This document shows positions 49,707 through 61,577 of a DNA stretch of 64,000 bases, piece by piece. Under the pieces are notes generated by a model. The model did no database searches. It was not told where the DNA came from and saw only the letters and a list, made by a program, of their open reading frames with translations. Location: assembly GCA_013365325.1 (NCBI GenBank), contig JABVXV010000005.1:62001-126000 (forward strand). The letters run 5' to 3'. This DNA is from Dipetalonema caudispina. Taxonomy: Eukaryota > Nematoda > Chromadorea > Rhabditida > Onchocercidae. Numbering within the stretch: the stretch's first letter is position 1; each line of letters opens with the position of its first letter. Both the position numbers and the translations under genes were made by a program.

Positions 49707-52394
49707 TTAAATAAGAAGTAATATGACGATAATAAAGGTAGAAAATCCAATGAAGAAATCGGACTTGACAGTCCGTTTCAATGCCGAATTTCGGCTAGGC
49801 TGCGTGGAAGAGTTTGCAGCATCATTCTCTTTCTGAATCGGCATGCGATCATTTGGCCAGTTTGAATAATTACAATAATTGGCATCTCGACAGAAACAAA
49901 TATTTACCGTAACGTTGGATTTTGTCTTCCGTTCTTGACATAAACCATCCGGTACATCATTACTTGAACAAGCGTAATGGACACCTGTTTTGGTGTGATT
50001 TAACATCAGACATACTGAAATAAGTGCAGAACTCAAGCTGAATATGCACAACAACAATTTAATTCTATTAGTGAAGCGAATTAAAAAAGAAAAAAAAACT
50101 AATCAAACAAATTAAAGACCCTTCTGGATCCAGTTCGCTTAATAGAAGTAGCTATCATAAATGTTTTTTTTAAGTGATGGCTTCGGATTGAGCTACCGAA
50201 ATATTCCGGTCAACTTATTAATATTAATCATTATACTATCATCACATCACAAGGTAATACATCAATGAAAACCTTTCATCTTTGGTTTAATCAGCTTTTA
50301 TGTGGCAATTTTCCACATTTCCAACTCATACCTCTCGATGCCTCATTAACTTCTAATTCTTTACAATGTGCTAGCCAAATCCCGCAATTTCGTTCCTCTA
50401 AGATATCTCGCATCCTTTACCGAACATTATTCCTCCTACTATAGCAATTCTAATGTTTCGGACATCAAAAAAAAAAAGAAAAGAGTACTAAAATTAGATA
50501 TCGGAAGGAATCCTTTCCCATAAGAACAGTTTGTTTCTGTACTATTATATCAATGGATGGAACTCATTTTGAAAAATCAATTTTGATTGACAGAAGACTG
50601 TTCTACATATCGAATCAAATACTTTGAGGAACATAAAAGAAATATGATACTTAAATGGTATGTGAACATTGTGTATCATCGCACATATGGCAATATAAAC
50701 ATAATGGAAGTGAATAATAAAAGATAAGTATGATGGTATCATGCTTATCTTTTATCACTCATTTTACTATTAAATTTAGTATTATGAATGTAAGATAATA
50801 AATATGAAACATTTATAGAGTGTTTCGTCGAGGAATAGTTGCAAGAACATGTAGTAGCGCATCAAAAGGCTAAAAAATTTGGTTAATTTACGTTTAGTTC
50901 TTTGGCCTTTAAATTTTAGTCTTTCAACCTTTCTGAAACTAAAGTCTCTGAAACTAACAGCTGTTAATTATATTTCAAGTAATATATTTGTTAAGCAAAC
51001 AATAACTGAATAAGAAAGTTACAAAGAAGTTGCTCTTTGAAAATTAATAGTAAAACTCTTTTTTATCCATCAAAATAGCGGTTTAAAAAAATGTTCTTTA
51101 CATGATTATACCAAAATGACTTGACAAAATTTCCAAAATTCTTTTCTTCATTTCAATCTTAGCCGATCACCTCAAAAGTAATAAAGTTTTGACAGGGAAA
51201 GAACAACATCATCCGTATGAACGCTTATTTAATTAGTGAATTAATTATCAAAAAGGAAAGAACGATCGATTTTGTTAAAACATCCTACCATTTCAACAAG
51301 CCCGTTGAAAAAAAAAAAAACGAACAACATTACAAATAATTTTTACATAGAAGAGAATCAGTATGGCAGCCAGATGTTCTGTTTATTGTAACATTTTTTA
51401 AAGCAAAATAAAAAATCTTCGAAGGAATATAACTCATTGCATAACAAATCTATCCAATACGTAACGTCAAACAAAGCAGCTCTCATTATTTAGATCCTTT
51501 CATATCTTCATCATTCGTACACAAACTTCGTGAAAAAAAGTTTACAGTCGGAAATGTTTTGCTGAAAGATTTTGGAAATGAAACGTAGATACAACGGCGG
51601 AAATGATTAGAACCTCGGCGAAGTACAAATTGTTTCGGATAACAATTTTTGAAACAAAATAAAAAGTGTTCAAGAGAGATTCCAACATATCAGTCCTATT
51701 CATTCCTTTAACTTTTCTTCCTCTCTTATCTATGATTATTCAAACAAAGCAAAATAGCTCATAGAATCTCAAAACATTTGTTGCGGTTTTTGTATTAATT
51801 TAACAGCTGGCATTGCTTAGAAGTTTTTATCACGATGAGATACGATGTTATCAGGCTTGTGATTAGAATGCATTTTGATTCTTTCAATTCGAAATTAGAA
51901 ATATAACGCGACATTTTATTGTTAGAAGATAATTGTCAGCGCAAAAAAAGAGTCAGAAATAATGAGAGTATTGAAATTTATTCAAGAAGTATGGCTAGTG
52001 CACTAAACTGAAGAGTCAGTATTTTGAGGTCACATTTAAAATTTGTCAGCGAGAAAAAATAAAAATATTAATGGCAGCTTTCTTCAACTTCCTTAGATCT
52101 CATTCAAGTTTTTTATTCACAAAGTTAGTTTGTTGGAAAAATTTCCTTAACCCAAATAAATTATAACCAGTAAGTGTGTTGAAGATGTCTTGCTTCCCAG
52201 CTGAATAATTATTCCAAACATATAATATTGCATCATTACCGGAAAAATAACCGACCAGCGTGTTCGGAAAGAATGTCGCAAATACCATTCACACATTCAG
52301 CCGTATTACTACTCTGAGTACATTTGCATTTTAATGCAACGGATACGGCAAATAATAAGTTCAGTAGTACTGCCAAAATGCTTGTAGAATCCAT
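49707..52394 (-). CDS. Ly6/uPAR-like secreted, probably GPI-anchored protein 1
   Basis: Two exons, 52286-52394 and 49707-49984, join in phase to 128 residues across a 2.3-kb intron. Residues 1-20 form a signal peptide (ILAVLLNLLFAVSVA). The mature part has LKCKC, then YACSSNDVPDGLCQE and ICFCRDANYCNYSN. The closing CxC(5)CN is the hallmark of three-finger domains. A hydrophobic C-terminus (FFIGFSTFIIVILLLI) with no tail after it suggests a GPI anchor. An acceptor lies five bases before the ATG, so trans-splicing is likely. I count eight cysteines, fewer than the ten of the neighbouring gene. Exon 1 could run on to a weaker donor near 52262 (adding NGICDILSEHAG with one more Cys), or a small middle exon may be missed in the long intron. 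Confidence 0.7.
50717..50755. repeat. 18-bp inverted repeat in Ly6-like gene 1 intron
   Basis: Arms 50717-50734 and 50738-50755 pair over 18 bp with one G·T and a 3-nt loop. It lies inside the 2.3-kb intron. It is shorter than a typical pre-miRNA. Confidence 0.8.
51989..52045 (+). repeat. tRNA-derived short element, degenerate
   Basis: The sequence starts atggctagtgcactaaact, like an A-box D-arm with a deletion. A hairpin actga-agag-tcagt follows in the position of an anticodon arm, and then ttttgaggtcacatt, which resembles a B-box T-arm. It lies in the intron of Ly6-like gene 1 and probably derives from a tRNA-related SINE. No target-site duplication was identified. Confidence 0.4.
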
Positions 52395-52399
52395 AGCGC

Positions 52400-54661
52400 C
52401 TAAAAAAGTTGCAGAAAATGCTGCTGAAACAGCATAACTAAAGGGTCGGTAGTAAGTTCTAAAATAATATACATTTTAGCCGATATTTCCTGATATCAGT
52501 GAAAAATGACGCATAGAACGAGTAATTTGGGATTTGTTAAAAAGAACTGAAAGCTTTATAAGCAGGAAATAACAGATTGGATAGGTTTCTAAAAAAATAG
52601 AAAAAAGAATTGAAAATTTTGTAAAATTATCAACTTTCAAATACTTAGTTTTCAATGAAGCTTCTAAATAAGAAATTGCAAAATCCCAGTGATGAAAGTG
52701 GATTCTTACCTTTGCAGAAGTAAGGAGCGGGGAAATGTTCTTCAACAAGAATGAAGAAATTTTGGAAATGCAACAAAAACGCTTCGCTCAAATTTCGAAT
52801 TTAGATCAAAAACGGAACTTCCGAATATTTACCAATAGTTTATTCGTAGTAATATTAGCATTTCTTCCACTTTCAATTTATAATTTGCAATATTGAATGA
52901 ACGATTCAGAAGAATGAAAGAAAGTGAACAACAAAAAAGACTGGGTGGAGTTTTCGGGCTCCAATAGATCGGGAAGGATGATCTTTCCCGATTTTTTCTT
53001 GCCATCATTATTTGGGATAGGTTTTTCACTTTGCAAATATTTTTTTATGTAGAATAACAGACGTACGGAACGGAAAGAAGCAAAAGGAAGCGATAAATAA
53101 GTAGCAGACGCCGAAAAATACCGCATTTATTTTTTCTGCAAAAAAATTTTTAGCTTTTCAGAAGAGTACAACATCTTTTCTTTAGTTATTTCATATTTTG
53201 CAGAAGTGCTTTTTACATTTTTCTTATCGCATCCATAAAACTGCTATAAAACCTAATCCGTTAATTCATTGCTCGTGAGATGACAGCGATCAGATAATAT
53301 TAATTTACGACATCGAGCAGTGATTCTAAACTGCATTAAAAAAAGAAAAAGTATTTTTTTGAGTCTCATTTCTTGTCACAATTTTAAATAACATTCTAGA
53401 AATTTCGAGTTTTATGTTAACGAATTTCAGTGAAGTATGGGTTCAATTTATGGATGTCAACATGCAGCAAAGGAACAATTCGAGATCAGAAAAAGTCCAG
53501 CATTATATCTTTTTTTTCTTACTTTTTGATTCTTCACGAAATTAGCTGTCTACAAATTTCAAAAATTTTTCTAAAGCATCTCAAGTTTGGGTTAAGATTT
53601 AAATTAGAATTCATATTTGGTTAAATTTAAAATCGAGGTTTGATGTTTTTTTGATTTGCTGTTTATTAAAGGATTACGAGATAAAATTTGCATCGGCTAA
53701 CGGTTGTCGAGGATACAGTGGAAATACTTTTCACTTAACATCAACCAGAGGATTATTCTGTTCATTTCAAAGCATTCTTTAAACATACATGTGTTGTACA
53801 AAATTGTTGTTACTGTTACCTTCAAAACTGAAACTAAGAACTTTGTGCATGAAGGATCAAGGGTCAAAGAGGACTTTAGTTATGCATCAAAGAGTTTTTC
53901 TTTATTACACTTGTTGGACTAAAAATTCCAACAATTTGTGTCGGTATAGTTATGACAAATCGACCAAATTCATTCATAAAAATAGCACTAAAAATATTTC
54001 GTCTTTTAAAATACTCTGACAATAATCCATTATTTTTGAATATTTCCAAAACAGGAAGAATGGAAAAGGTGTGCAAACTGATGAGAATTGAACCGTAAGA
54101 ATTTAAAGAAAGAAAACATCATAGAAGATCTGATGATATCAGTTTAAATTGGTTCCACAAAAATTCAATTTCATAAAAAATTTGTACCCAAATTTAAAAT
54201 ACAGGAAAAGAAGCAAGTCTAAAATGAAATCTTATGAAATAGCGTATACAGCAGTATGCAGAAAATCTGAATATTATCGAACTGATGGTACTTTGAACAG
54301 ACAAGTAACCATGACAATTTAATAAATCTGAATGGAACTGTACCTGATATGCGATAGATTTAAGAAAAATATAAATGGGTGCTGAAATTCCTGAGGAAGA
54401 TACAAATGAGGTGTACAGGAAATGGATAAAAAACGAGACTATCAATTTTTCTATTTATCCATTACAATTTTACACTTCAATTACATTTTTCTCATGGTAG
54501 TAAGATCATCTATCGAGGAACGATCATTCAGAATATATGAAAACTAAAATATTTATTTAGCATTCAAGCAATAAGGCCTTTAGATATTTGAAAGATGAAC
54601 CTGCAAATTAGAGGTTTAAGACAATATAATATCAAAAGATAAATTCTTTCCTGTTTAATAT
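52400..54661. other. Interval between the two Ly6-like genes
   Basis: About 2.3 kb of AT-rich DNA that should hold the promoter of Ly6-like gene 1 and the 3' flank of gene 2. Open frames on both strands (for example 52829-53126 minus, 53704-54019 plus) have no recognisable motif. I see no gene. Confidence 0.45.
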
Positions 54662-55359
54662 TTATGAAAAGTAAGAAAAGTAGAAAAAAATGATCAAACA
54701 AATTACAAGCATGTAAGTTCTGCCAGTTGCACCGTTGCAGAAATCTTTGGCACAGCAGCATATTTCTGTAGTACCTTTGCTATCACGTTTATTCAAACAG
54801 CCTTCAGCCTGGAAGAAAAATATGATTAATGAGTAGCCTAGTGATCAGGAAGATGGCAGCAGATGGGAAATGGCCCATCAAAATCAATTATATATGAGTC
54901 TTGGACACTGTGTTGAAAGATACACATATCCTAAGCAATATCAAAATAACCTTGCAAAATTGGTGCTTTGATGAAGCCGGCATTTCTTGATCACATCCAC
55001 GAGCAAATCCTTTTATATGTTCTATAATATAGTAGAAATTCTAATTAGTGCCGATTTAGTGCCTAGATGATTTTTAATTCAAATGATGATAAAATAAAAA
55101 CAGTAGTCATTCATGACGACCAGAATGAGTACATTCCGATTCTTTATTAAAATGATGTAGTGAAGCTAAAGAAGTTACCTCCATTCGTAGTTGTATCAGA
55201 TTCCAATTTCAAACAGAATTTAGTCTGCGATTGACAGGTGACGTTAGTGTCACGTATGGTACCAATCTTCTCGTTTACAGCGCCGTGACCACCAAAGATA
55301 CATTGCAAAGAATTAGCCGTCACAATAGTTGACGCAACAAGAAAGATCCTGAGAAGCAT
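54662..55359 (-). CDS. Ly6/uPAR-like secreted, probably GPI-anchored protein 2
   Basis: Three exons, 55179-55359, 54951-55009 and 54662-54808, join in phase to 128 residues ending TAA. Residues 1-17 form a signal peptide (LLRIFLVASTIVTANS). The mature part has ten cysteines in three-finger order: LQC, VTC, FCLK, RGC, FCK, EGC, then ICCCAKDFCNG. The CCC..CN ending resembles nematode ET/Ly6 modules. The C-terminal MLVICLIIFFYFS segment is hydrophobic up to the stop, as for GPI-anchor attachment. Such proteins sit at the cell surface or are shed; specific partners cannot be read from sequence. It is a neighbour and likely distant paralogue of the gene at 49707-52394. Confidence 0.82.
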
Positions 55360-56630
55360 GCAGTAGAACAGATTTTCTACTAATATTAATTTCAGAAAAT
55401 CCTGGAATAGTCAAAGTTTAATGATAAATTTTAATGGATATATCAAAAGTACGAAACATTACGAAATATCACTTTATTATTTTGATACCATGTTATTTTT
55501 GAATTACGTAAGTCCTTCTAACAGCTACGCATGCAAGCACAAATTTCCTGATAAATAGGAAACTAAAAATCAATAAGTGATGAAAGTGAGCAATATCAGT
55601 TAATGATGACGTTAATATGCACTAAATTATTTGCATGACTAGAAAAATTTCACGTTACACAGTGCGGAATGTGAGACGCGCAATTTACTTGAACGAAAAA
55701 AAAAAAACAGGTAATCATAAAAACATTCCTAAAATGAAAACTAAATGATAGTTGTGTAAACAGCGCCTGTTCAGTTGATGGTAATCGTGATAACAATCTA
55801 ATTCTTTTGATAAATATTTCCTTCTGAAACTAGTTTTGATGCTTCATTATTTACCCAGAAAAACTTGCATGATTACCGATCTATTAACAATACCCATAGC
55901 TAAACAAAATCAGTTTTGAATCGTATTCAAATGCAAAATGAAAATGATAACATTGCGCACTTAATACGTAAATAAGGGCTCTTACTAAGAGCAGACAAAT
56001 GTTTGAAAAGGAGCTTTAATTAGATAATGTAAACTATCCTAGCATTTCAATCCCTTGTAATGAATAAATTTTGATGATTCTGAAACTATTCGAACTAAAA
56101 GAAAAAGAAAAATTGCTCAAATCAATTCAGAATTCTATAGACTTGATAACAAAACAATCAATAAACAACATAATCATTTTCCATGCTGCGAATTTTTTTT
56201 AAAAGAAATTTCTGTAAAAAAGAAGCATATTTTACGACATTAGATGGGAGAAAAATTAAACTAAGTAATTGATATGTTATGATTGGGATTTAGATTACAT
56301 CAATCCAAACGTACAGTACTATTTTATTACTCAAGTTTGGCTATATCCTAAATCAAATTTATTGCAACTTTCTATTGGACACAAAATGTGTAGATCAACA
56401 ATTTCTGCAACCATTCAAAAAAATTTAATAAGTAATGAGGAAATTCAGCTATAAGATGAAATCAACTATAGAATGACGAGATGTTATAAATCGATGAAAA
56501 GGAAATACTTATTCAGAAACACTAAGAAATATTTGGAAAAAAATTTTTTGGATCAAATGTAAAAGTTTTGATTGTATTATATTCAAAAATGTAATTCCAG
56601 CTGTAATCATACATACTAAAATCTATTTAA

Positions 56631-56652
56631 TATTTATTTATTTATTTATTTA
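56631..56652. repeat. TTTA tetranucleotide tract
   Basis: About five copies of tttA, followed by related AT-rich sequence. Intergenic. Confidence 0.8.
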
Positions 56653-59600
56653 AACATTTATTTTGTATTTGATATTAGCACATAACTTCACGATCCATTT
56701 GATGTTCTCATAGACAGTTCAGCAGCATAGCAAAATAGTTTGACAATTAACACAGAATATTCATAATGAGTAACTAGAAATTATAATTTAAATTAAAAAA
56801 AGTAAACTTTACAAAAATTTCAAGAGAAAAATTTCACATAACAAAAATAAATTAGATGAATCACAAAATTGCTTCAACAAAAGTAAAATTCCACAGATAA
56901 AAATAGAATAAGAATATCGAAAATGAACTTCCAAAGATATATAACAATTCATAATGAAACATAGCAGAACATTTCAAAGGTTCTCATTATAAGGGTTAAG
57001 GTAGAGAAGCCATCAACCAAATGAGAAAATCCATATTCAATGATGACTAGGCTAATAGTTAAAATAATAACTGGGCCTGACAGAAGTAATTAGAATAAAG
57101 TTATATTAACTCAATTAAAATTGTTCCATCAAAATTCATTCTAAACAACGATCATACATATAAGAAATACCACAAATAAAGCTGTCAAAAAATTTCACAC
57201 ACATAACTCTCAAATTTAAGGTACAATGAAAATGAGTCACAATTCAATGTATGCCATGTAAAACTACTATCACTTTAAGTAATACCACCTCTCTTTTTTC
57301 CGACATCAACGCATGCTACACTCATCGGAACAGAACTTCTTCGTCCATAAGCTATTTATGGTTTGGTGATATCAAACCATTGTGGTTCAATTAAATTTCA
57401 GAAATATTCCTTTGAGCAAAATTTTCGGAGCGCAATCAGTCAGTTGCATAGAGCAGTAAACGCATGAAAAATTAAGGAATGAAAGCACAGTTCATCGAAA
57501 ACGGAAGAAATTTCGAGAGCTCATTTCTTGCAATTATATCATTTGAATACTTTGATAGCAGAAATTTGAAAATCATTGCTTAGAAAAGCTAAAATAAAAA
57601 AGCAGGTTAAATTTGTGCTTAAAATTTCGATATGAACGTAATAATTGAAACCTATTCGCCATTTTGTACCTCTTCAAATTCACAGTTTTAAATTATAGGA
57701 ATTATTTTTCCCAAAATTCCCTCATTTCCTGAAATATGTAATTATTGCTATGTAAAGATAAATCATTTTGCACAGATCATTGCAGTCAAATAAAATGAAT
57801 AATGGAAAAATCATAATCAGACAGATATATATCGAAAAACACATAAAACAAAATCGATCAGTTTTGATCTACATTACACTTTTTTTACATTAGAATTTCA
57901 CGTAGAATTAAAATGCCTTAAATACTGAAAGTGTACTTTCTGTTCTTTGATTTATTCTTTGCTCTACCTGAGTCAAGTTTTTAAATTATGAAAAAAGAAA
58001 TGAAATTAATGGCAGGAAATGACTTTTGCTAGGAAATTAATGTCTTTTAGCTTCATTACGGTGTATAGCGCATAAGTTTCCTTGCGTGAAATTCAAACAA
58101 TATATAGATTGATTCATTCTTTAATTATATATTTAAATGAAATGTTCCTCAATTCATTTCTTTCCAATTTTCATATATCGTAACCATATAACAGCAAAAT
58201 TCGATTAGAAAATGAAAAAAAGTACTGAAATTTTGCTAATGCATAAGAAAGTCCAAATGCTCTTGTCTGATTCATGAGATGATTGATGACAAGATTTTTT
58301 ATACAATTTAAATTGCACACCTTAAATTCACATAAATAAAATTTCAGTTATACGAAATGATCATATGGACTCACACACATGGTCAAACATCTTTTGAAGA
58401 GACTGTTATCATTGATTTGAAATTGACACAACGTTAGCTAATCAAAGAGAAAATGTATAATATCAATTTGAGGATAAAATTTAATCAACGAGTTAAATTA
58501 ATCTAATCAGGGAGTTAAAATCTTAGTTCCGCAATCTGATATCACGTAAACGGTTCAAATGAGAAATGTGGCAGTTGAAAATTATATCGAATTCACTTGC
58601 AATAGATATAGTACCGAATCCTTAATAACTTCCTTAATTATCTTTCAACATAGTATTTATCAATCAGCAGTCTGTACATAAAATTGATGGAAAATTTTGC
58701 AAAATGGTTGATGATCTCTGGAAGTACGTAATGAATCCTCTTTTCTCGTTTCTGCTCACCGTAGACCCGTGAACATACCATTGTTTATTTTACGTTGTGA
58801 GGGGAAGGCACTTTAATTTGATTATGAAACAAATTTGTTCTTTTTAACATAGATAAGGTGAAAATGAGTGAGTGATAGAAGATAGAGGTCAAATGGATCA
58901 ACGAAAAAGAAATTGATTAATTCTTTGTGGTGTAGATGCGTTGCAGCAATTCATCAAAAGAACAGGTTTCATATCGGTACATGTGAGTAGGGAGAAGTTG
59001 ACCTTCCATATATCCTTGAAGTGTCCGGATCGAATAATGAGGCGAACTTCCGAGAGTCAAAGCTCATTCATTGACCTATTTGGTACCCTTTATCCTTGAA
59101 TTGAACTGGAATGTACTGATCTTAGCAAGGATGGGATAAATGAAATTCAGCTGAATCAATAATTTGAAACAATCCGGGTAAAAATAACTGTGCCCATAAT
59201 TAATGGAGAGTAAATATAAAATTGATGTAATAATGATCGAACATTTCGACCATTATCATATTAGCTAAAGCATCACATGAGAAATAAAATGATAACTTCT
59301 GAGGTACAAGAGGTATTTCAGGTCAGGGAATAAATCATAAAGCATTTAAAGGTCTTTGATAGGAAAAGGCAATTCTAGTCTTATCAAAGCAAACATTTTT
59401 TTATTTTTGCTTCCTTTTTCTAAGAGTAATTATGTCCAATAATTAGTAATTAGGTCCTGAAAGTGAAAGCACGTACAAAACTTGTGGAATTTTCGGATGT
59501 AATCCAAGTTTATTGTATTAACAGCAAATTTTTTCAAAAGCCTGCAAAATCATTAATTTGATATGCGATTTACTTCATGAACTGAGAATTAGTGCATGAA

Positions 59601-60302
59601 AAGGTAAGATATGAAGGGAATGTTTGTCTTAAAAAATTATGAATGGAACATTCAGAAATAACAGCATTTGACAGAGATTGATGGAAGAAATTAAATAACA
59701 TGAGCACTTAATGAATTTGTCAATAAAGACGATTACATCAGTTAAGCAAATATCACAGAAATTAATTTTTCGAATACCATTAGAGGGATTAAAATAAGGC
59801 ATTTCGATCACAACTTGAAAAATCATTTTCGATATTTCGTTGTTGTAAGAAAGAAAACTAGTATGGAACTCGAATTTTATGCAGAAAGTTGCGCATTTCT
59901 CGAGAAATCAAAGAAATTTTATCAGTTCTCTTTAGTTCGCAGGATTCTCTAAATTAACAAAACATCAACTTAGTTGTTTAATTTAATTAAATTGCATAAT
60001 AATAATTGGAAAGCAAAAGGTATATAACAGATGGCGGCAATGCATATGAAGGCAGTACACTTTGATAAATGAGACACGAAATTTAAAAGTTAATTATGTT
60101 GAAATCAGCGACCCCTTTAGTTCAGCCAAAAGTAGTATCTCTCACAGGTTAAATTATTGATTTTTGATAATCATCTCAGTTTCACAATTGTGATATGCAT
60201 GATTTCTGTAGCTTTGTAATTTATACTTCCATATAAAATTTCAAAAAGAAACTTTCCCCAATTTAAAACTAAATTTTAGTTTCCCTATTATATGTGTGAA
60301 CA

Positions 60303-60340
60303 GTGCGTTAAGCCACTGAGCTACAAATACCTTTGATCTC
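60303..60340 (-). repeat. tRNA-like A-box fragment
   Basis: On the minus strand, ggtatttgtagctcagtggc followed by ttaacgcactg matches the acceptor start, D-arm and A box of a tRNA. No B box or T arm follows, so it is a 5' fragment or SINE relic rather than a functional tRNA gene. Confidence 0.4.
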
Positions 60341-60581
60341 TGCTATACTAAACAAACTAACCTATTGAAATTTCATTTATGTGGTATAAGCGGTCGTAAA
60401 GTCCAGAACAGAAAATTTAAGTATGTGGTGAGAGAAATGTGATAAGGCATACTTAAACCTCAGAGAATAGCAAGAATGAGGAAACAGATGTCTCTAATAG
60501 GAAATAAATATATCGGTACTTGAAAATCAAAGAAGTTTTGATTTCATTCGAAGGATTTCTTCATGTATCCTTGGCAGAGTT

Positions 60582-61577
60582 TCATAAAATATGGTAGAGA
60601 ATCAGCACTGTTATTGTGCTAATAAGTACTGAGGTGCTTTTAAGCGGTATTTCTGCTCCAGCTGGATAATATGGTGATTGCACGGTATGCGAATCGCGAG
60701 GTGCTGCTGTAGTTGCACCAGGTGTGCAACAACAAATACCACTTCCGTCCGGACATGGCTACAAATTCAATAATGCTAGAAAGGTTGTCAATAGCAATTT
60801 TGGATATTCAAAGATAAGAAGTAAGGAAATGGGAAGGACAAGGCGGTAAAATTAAAATTGATGAATAAATTGAAGGAACTACAGGACTTACCACACAACA
60901 CTGCGTGCTAACTTTTGGTTGTTGTATGCCGAAAAACGGTGATTGCAGTGGAAGGTTGTACATCAGATATTGTTGCTGTGGTACAATGTTGATTGGTGAA
61001 GGAAACTGTACTTGTGGTACACGGATCTGTACTGATGGCATCATCAAACTAGCACTTGAACCTCCAATATACGCGTTCATAAATCCTCCTCCACCGATGT
61101 TGATAAATCCTCCATCAACACCACCAGTCAATCCCTTACAACCTTAAAGCGAATGCTTCACTTTTAATTAAATTGAATAAATAGGTAAACAAGAAGATAC
61201 ATAAGTAAGATCTTCTATCACTACAGTCTAAGTATCTCAGTTTGAAGACTGGGAATATTTCAGAAATTAAAATGTACATTAGGGTTATTTTCGGTTCAGA
61301 GATAAGTCAGAATTATGGTCACTTGATGTCTCTCATTATTTTAATAACAAAAGGCATTTGAATTTTGGGTACCTGTTAGAGAACCTGTTAGTACATTGAC
61401 CGTATTGATGAAACCACTTCCTAATTTGGGTACAAGTTTATCTGTGCTCTCATCTTCCTCAACGGTACATTTGCAGCAGAATTTCGAATCTTTTTTATGG
61501 GCAACTGCAATTGGTAAAGCGGCAGTTGTCAAAAATATGCAAGCGGATACCAATAGATAACATAGTATACGTAACAT
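60582..61577 (-). CDS. Secreted glycine- and cysteine-rich protein, unknown family
   Basis: Three exons, 61373-61577, 60892-61142 and 60582-60758, join in phase to 210 residues ending TGA. Residues 1-20 form a signal peptide (LRILCYLLVSACIFLTTAA). A first cysteine cluster follows (KFCCKCTVEEDE). The middle exon holds a glycine-rich block (GGVDGGFINIGGGGFMNAY) and then a Pro/Gln/Val-rich stretch with PxVQxxVPQVQFPSP. A second cysteine cluster reads STQCCVPCPDGSGICCCTPG. The C-terminus is a Thr/Ser/Pro-rich stretch ending in a hydrophobic run (VLISTITVLILYHIL), possibly a GPI signal. An acceptor lies eight bases before the ATG. I do not recognise the family. It could be a surface or cuticle-associated protein of nematodes. 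Confidence 0.72.

Larger units (their letters stand above)
55360..60581. other. 5.2-kb AT-rich intergenic region
   Basis: No convincing coding exon or RNA gene. It contains a short TTTA tract at 56631-56652 and a tRNA-like A-box at 60303-60340. A 61-codon frame at 56269-56454 looks like chance. Confidence 0.5.
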
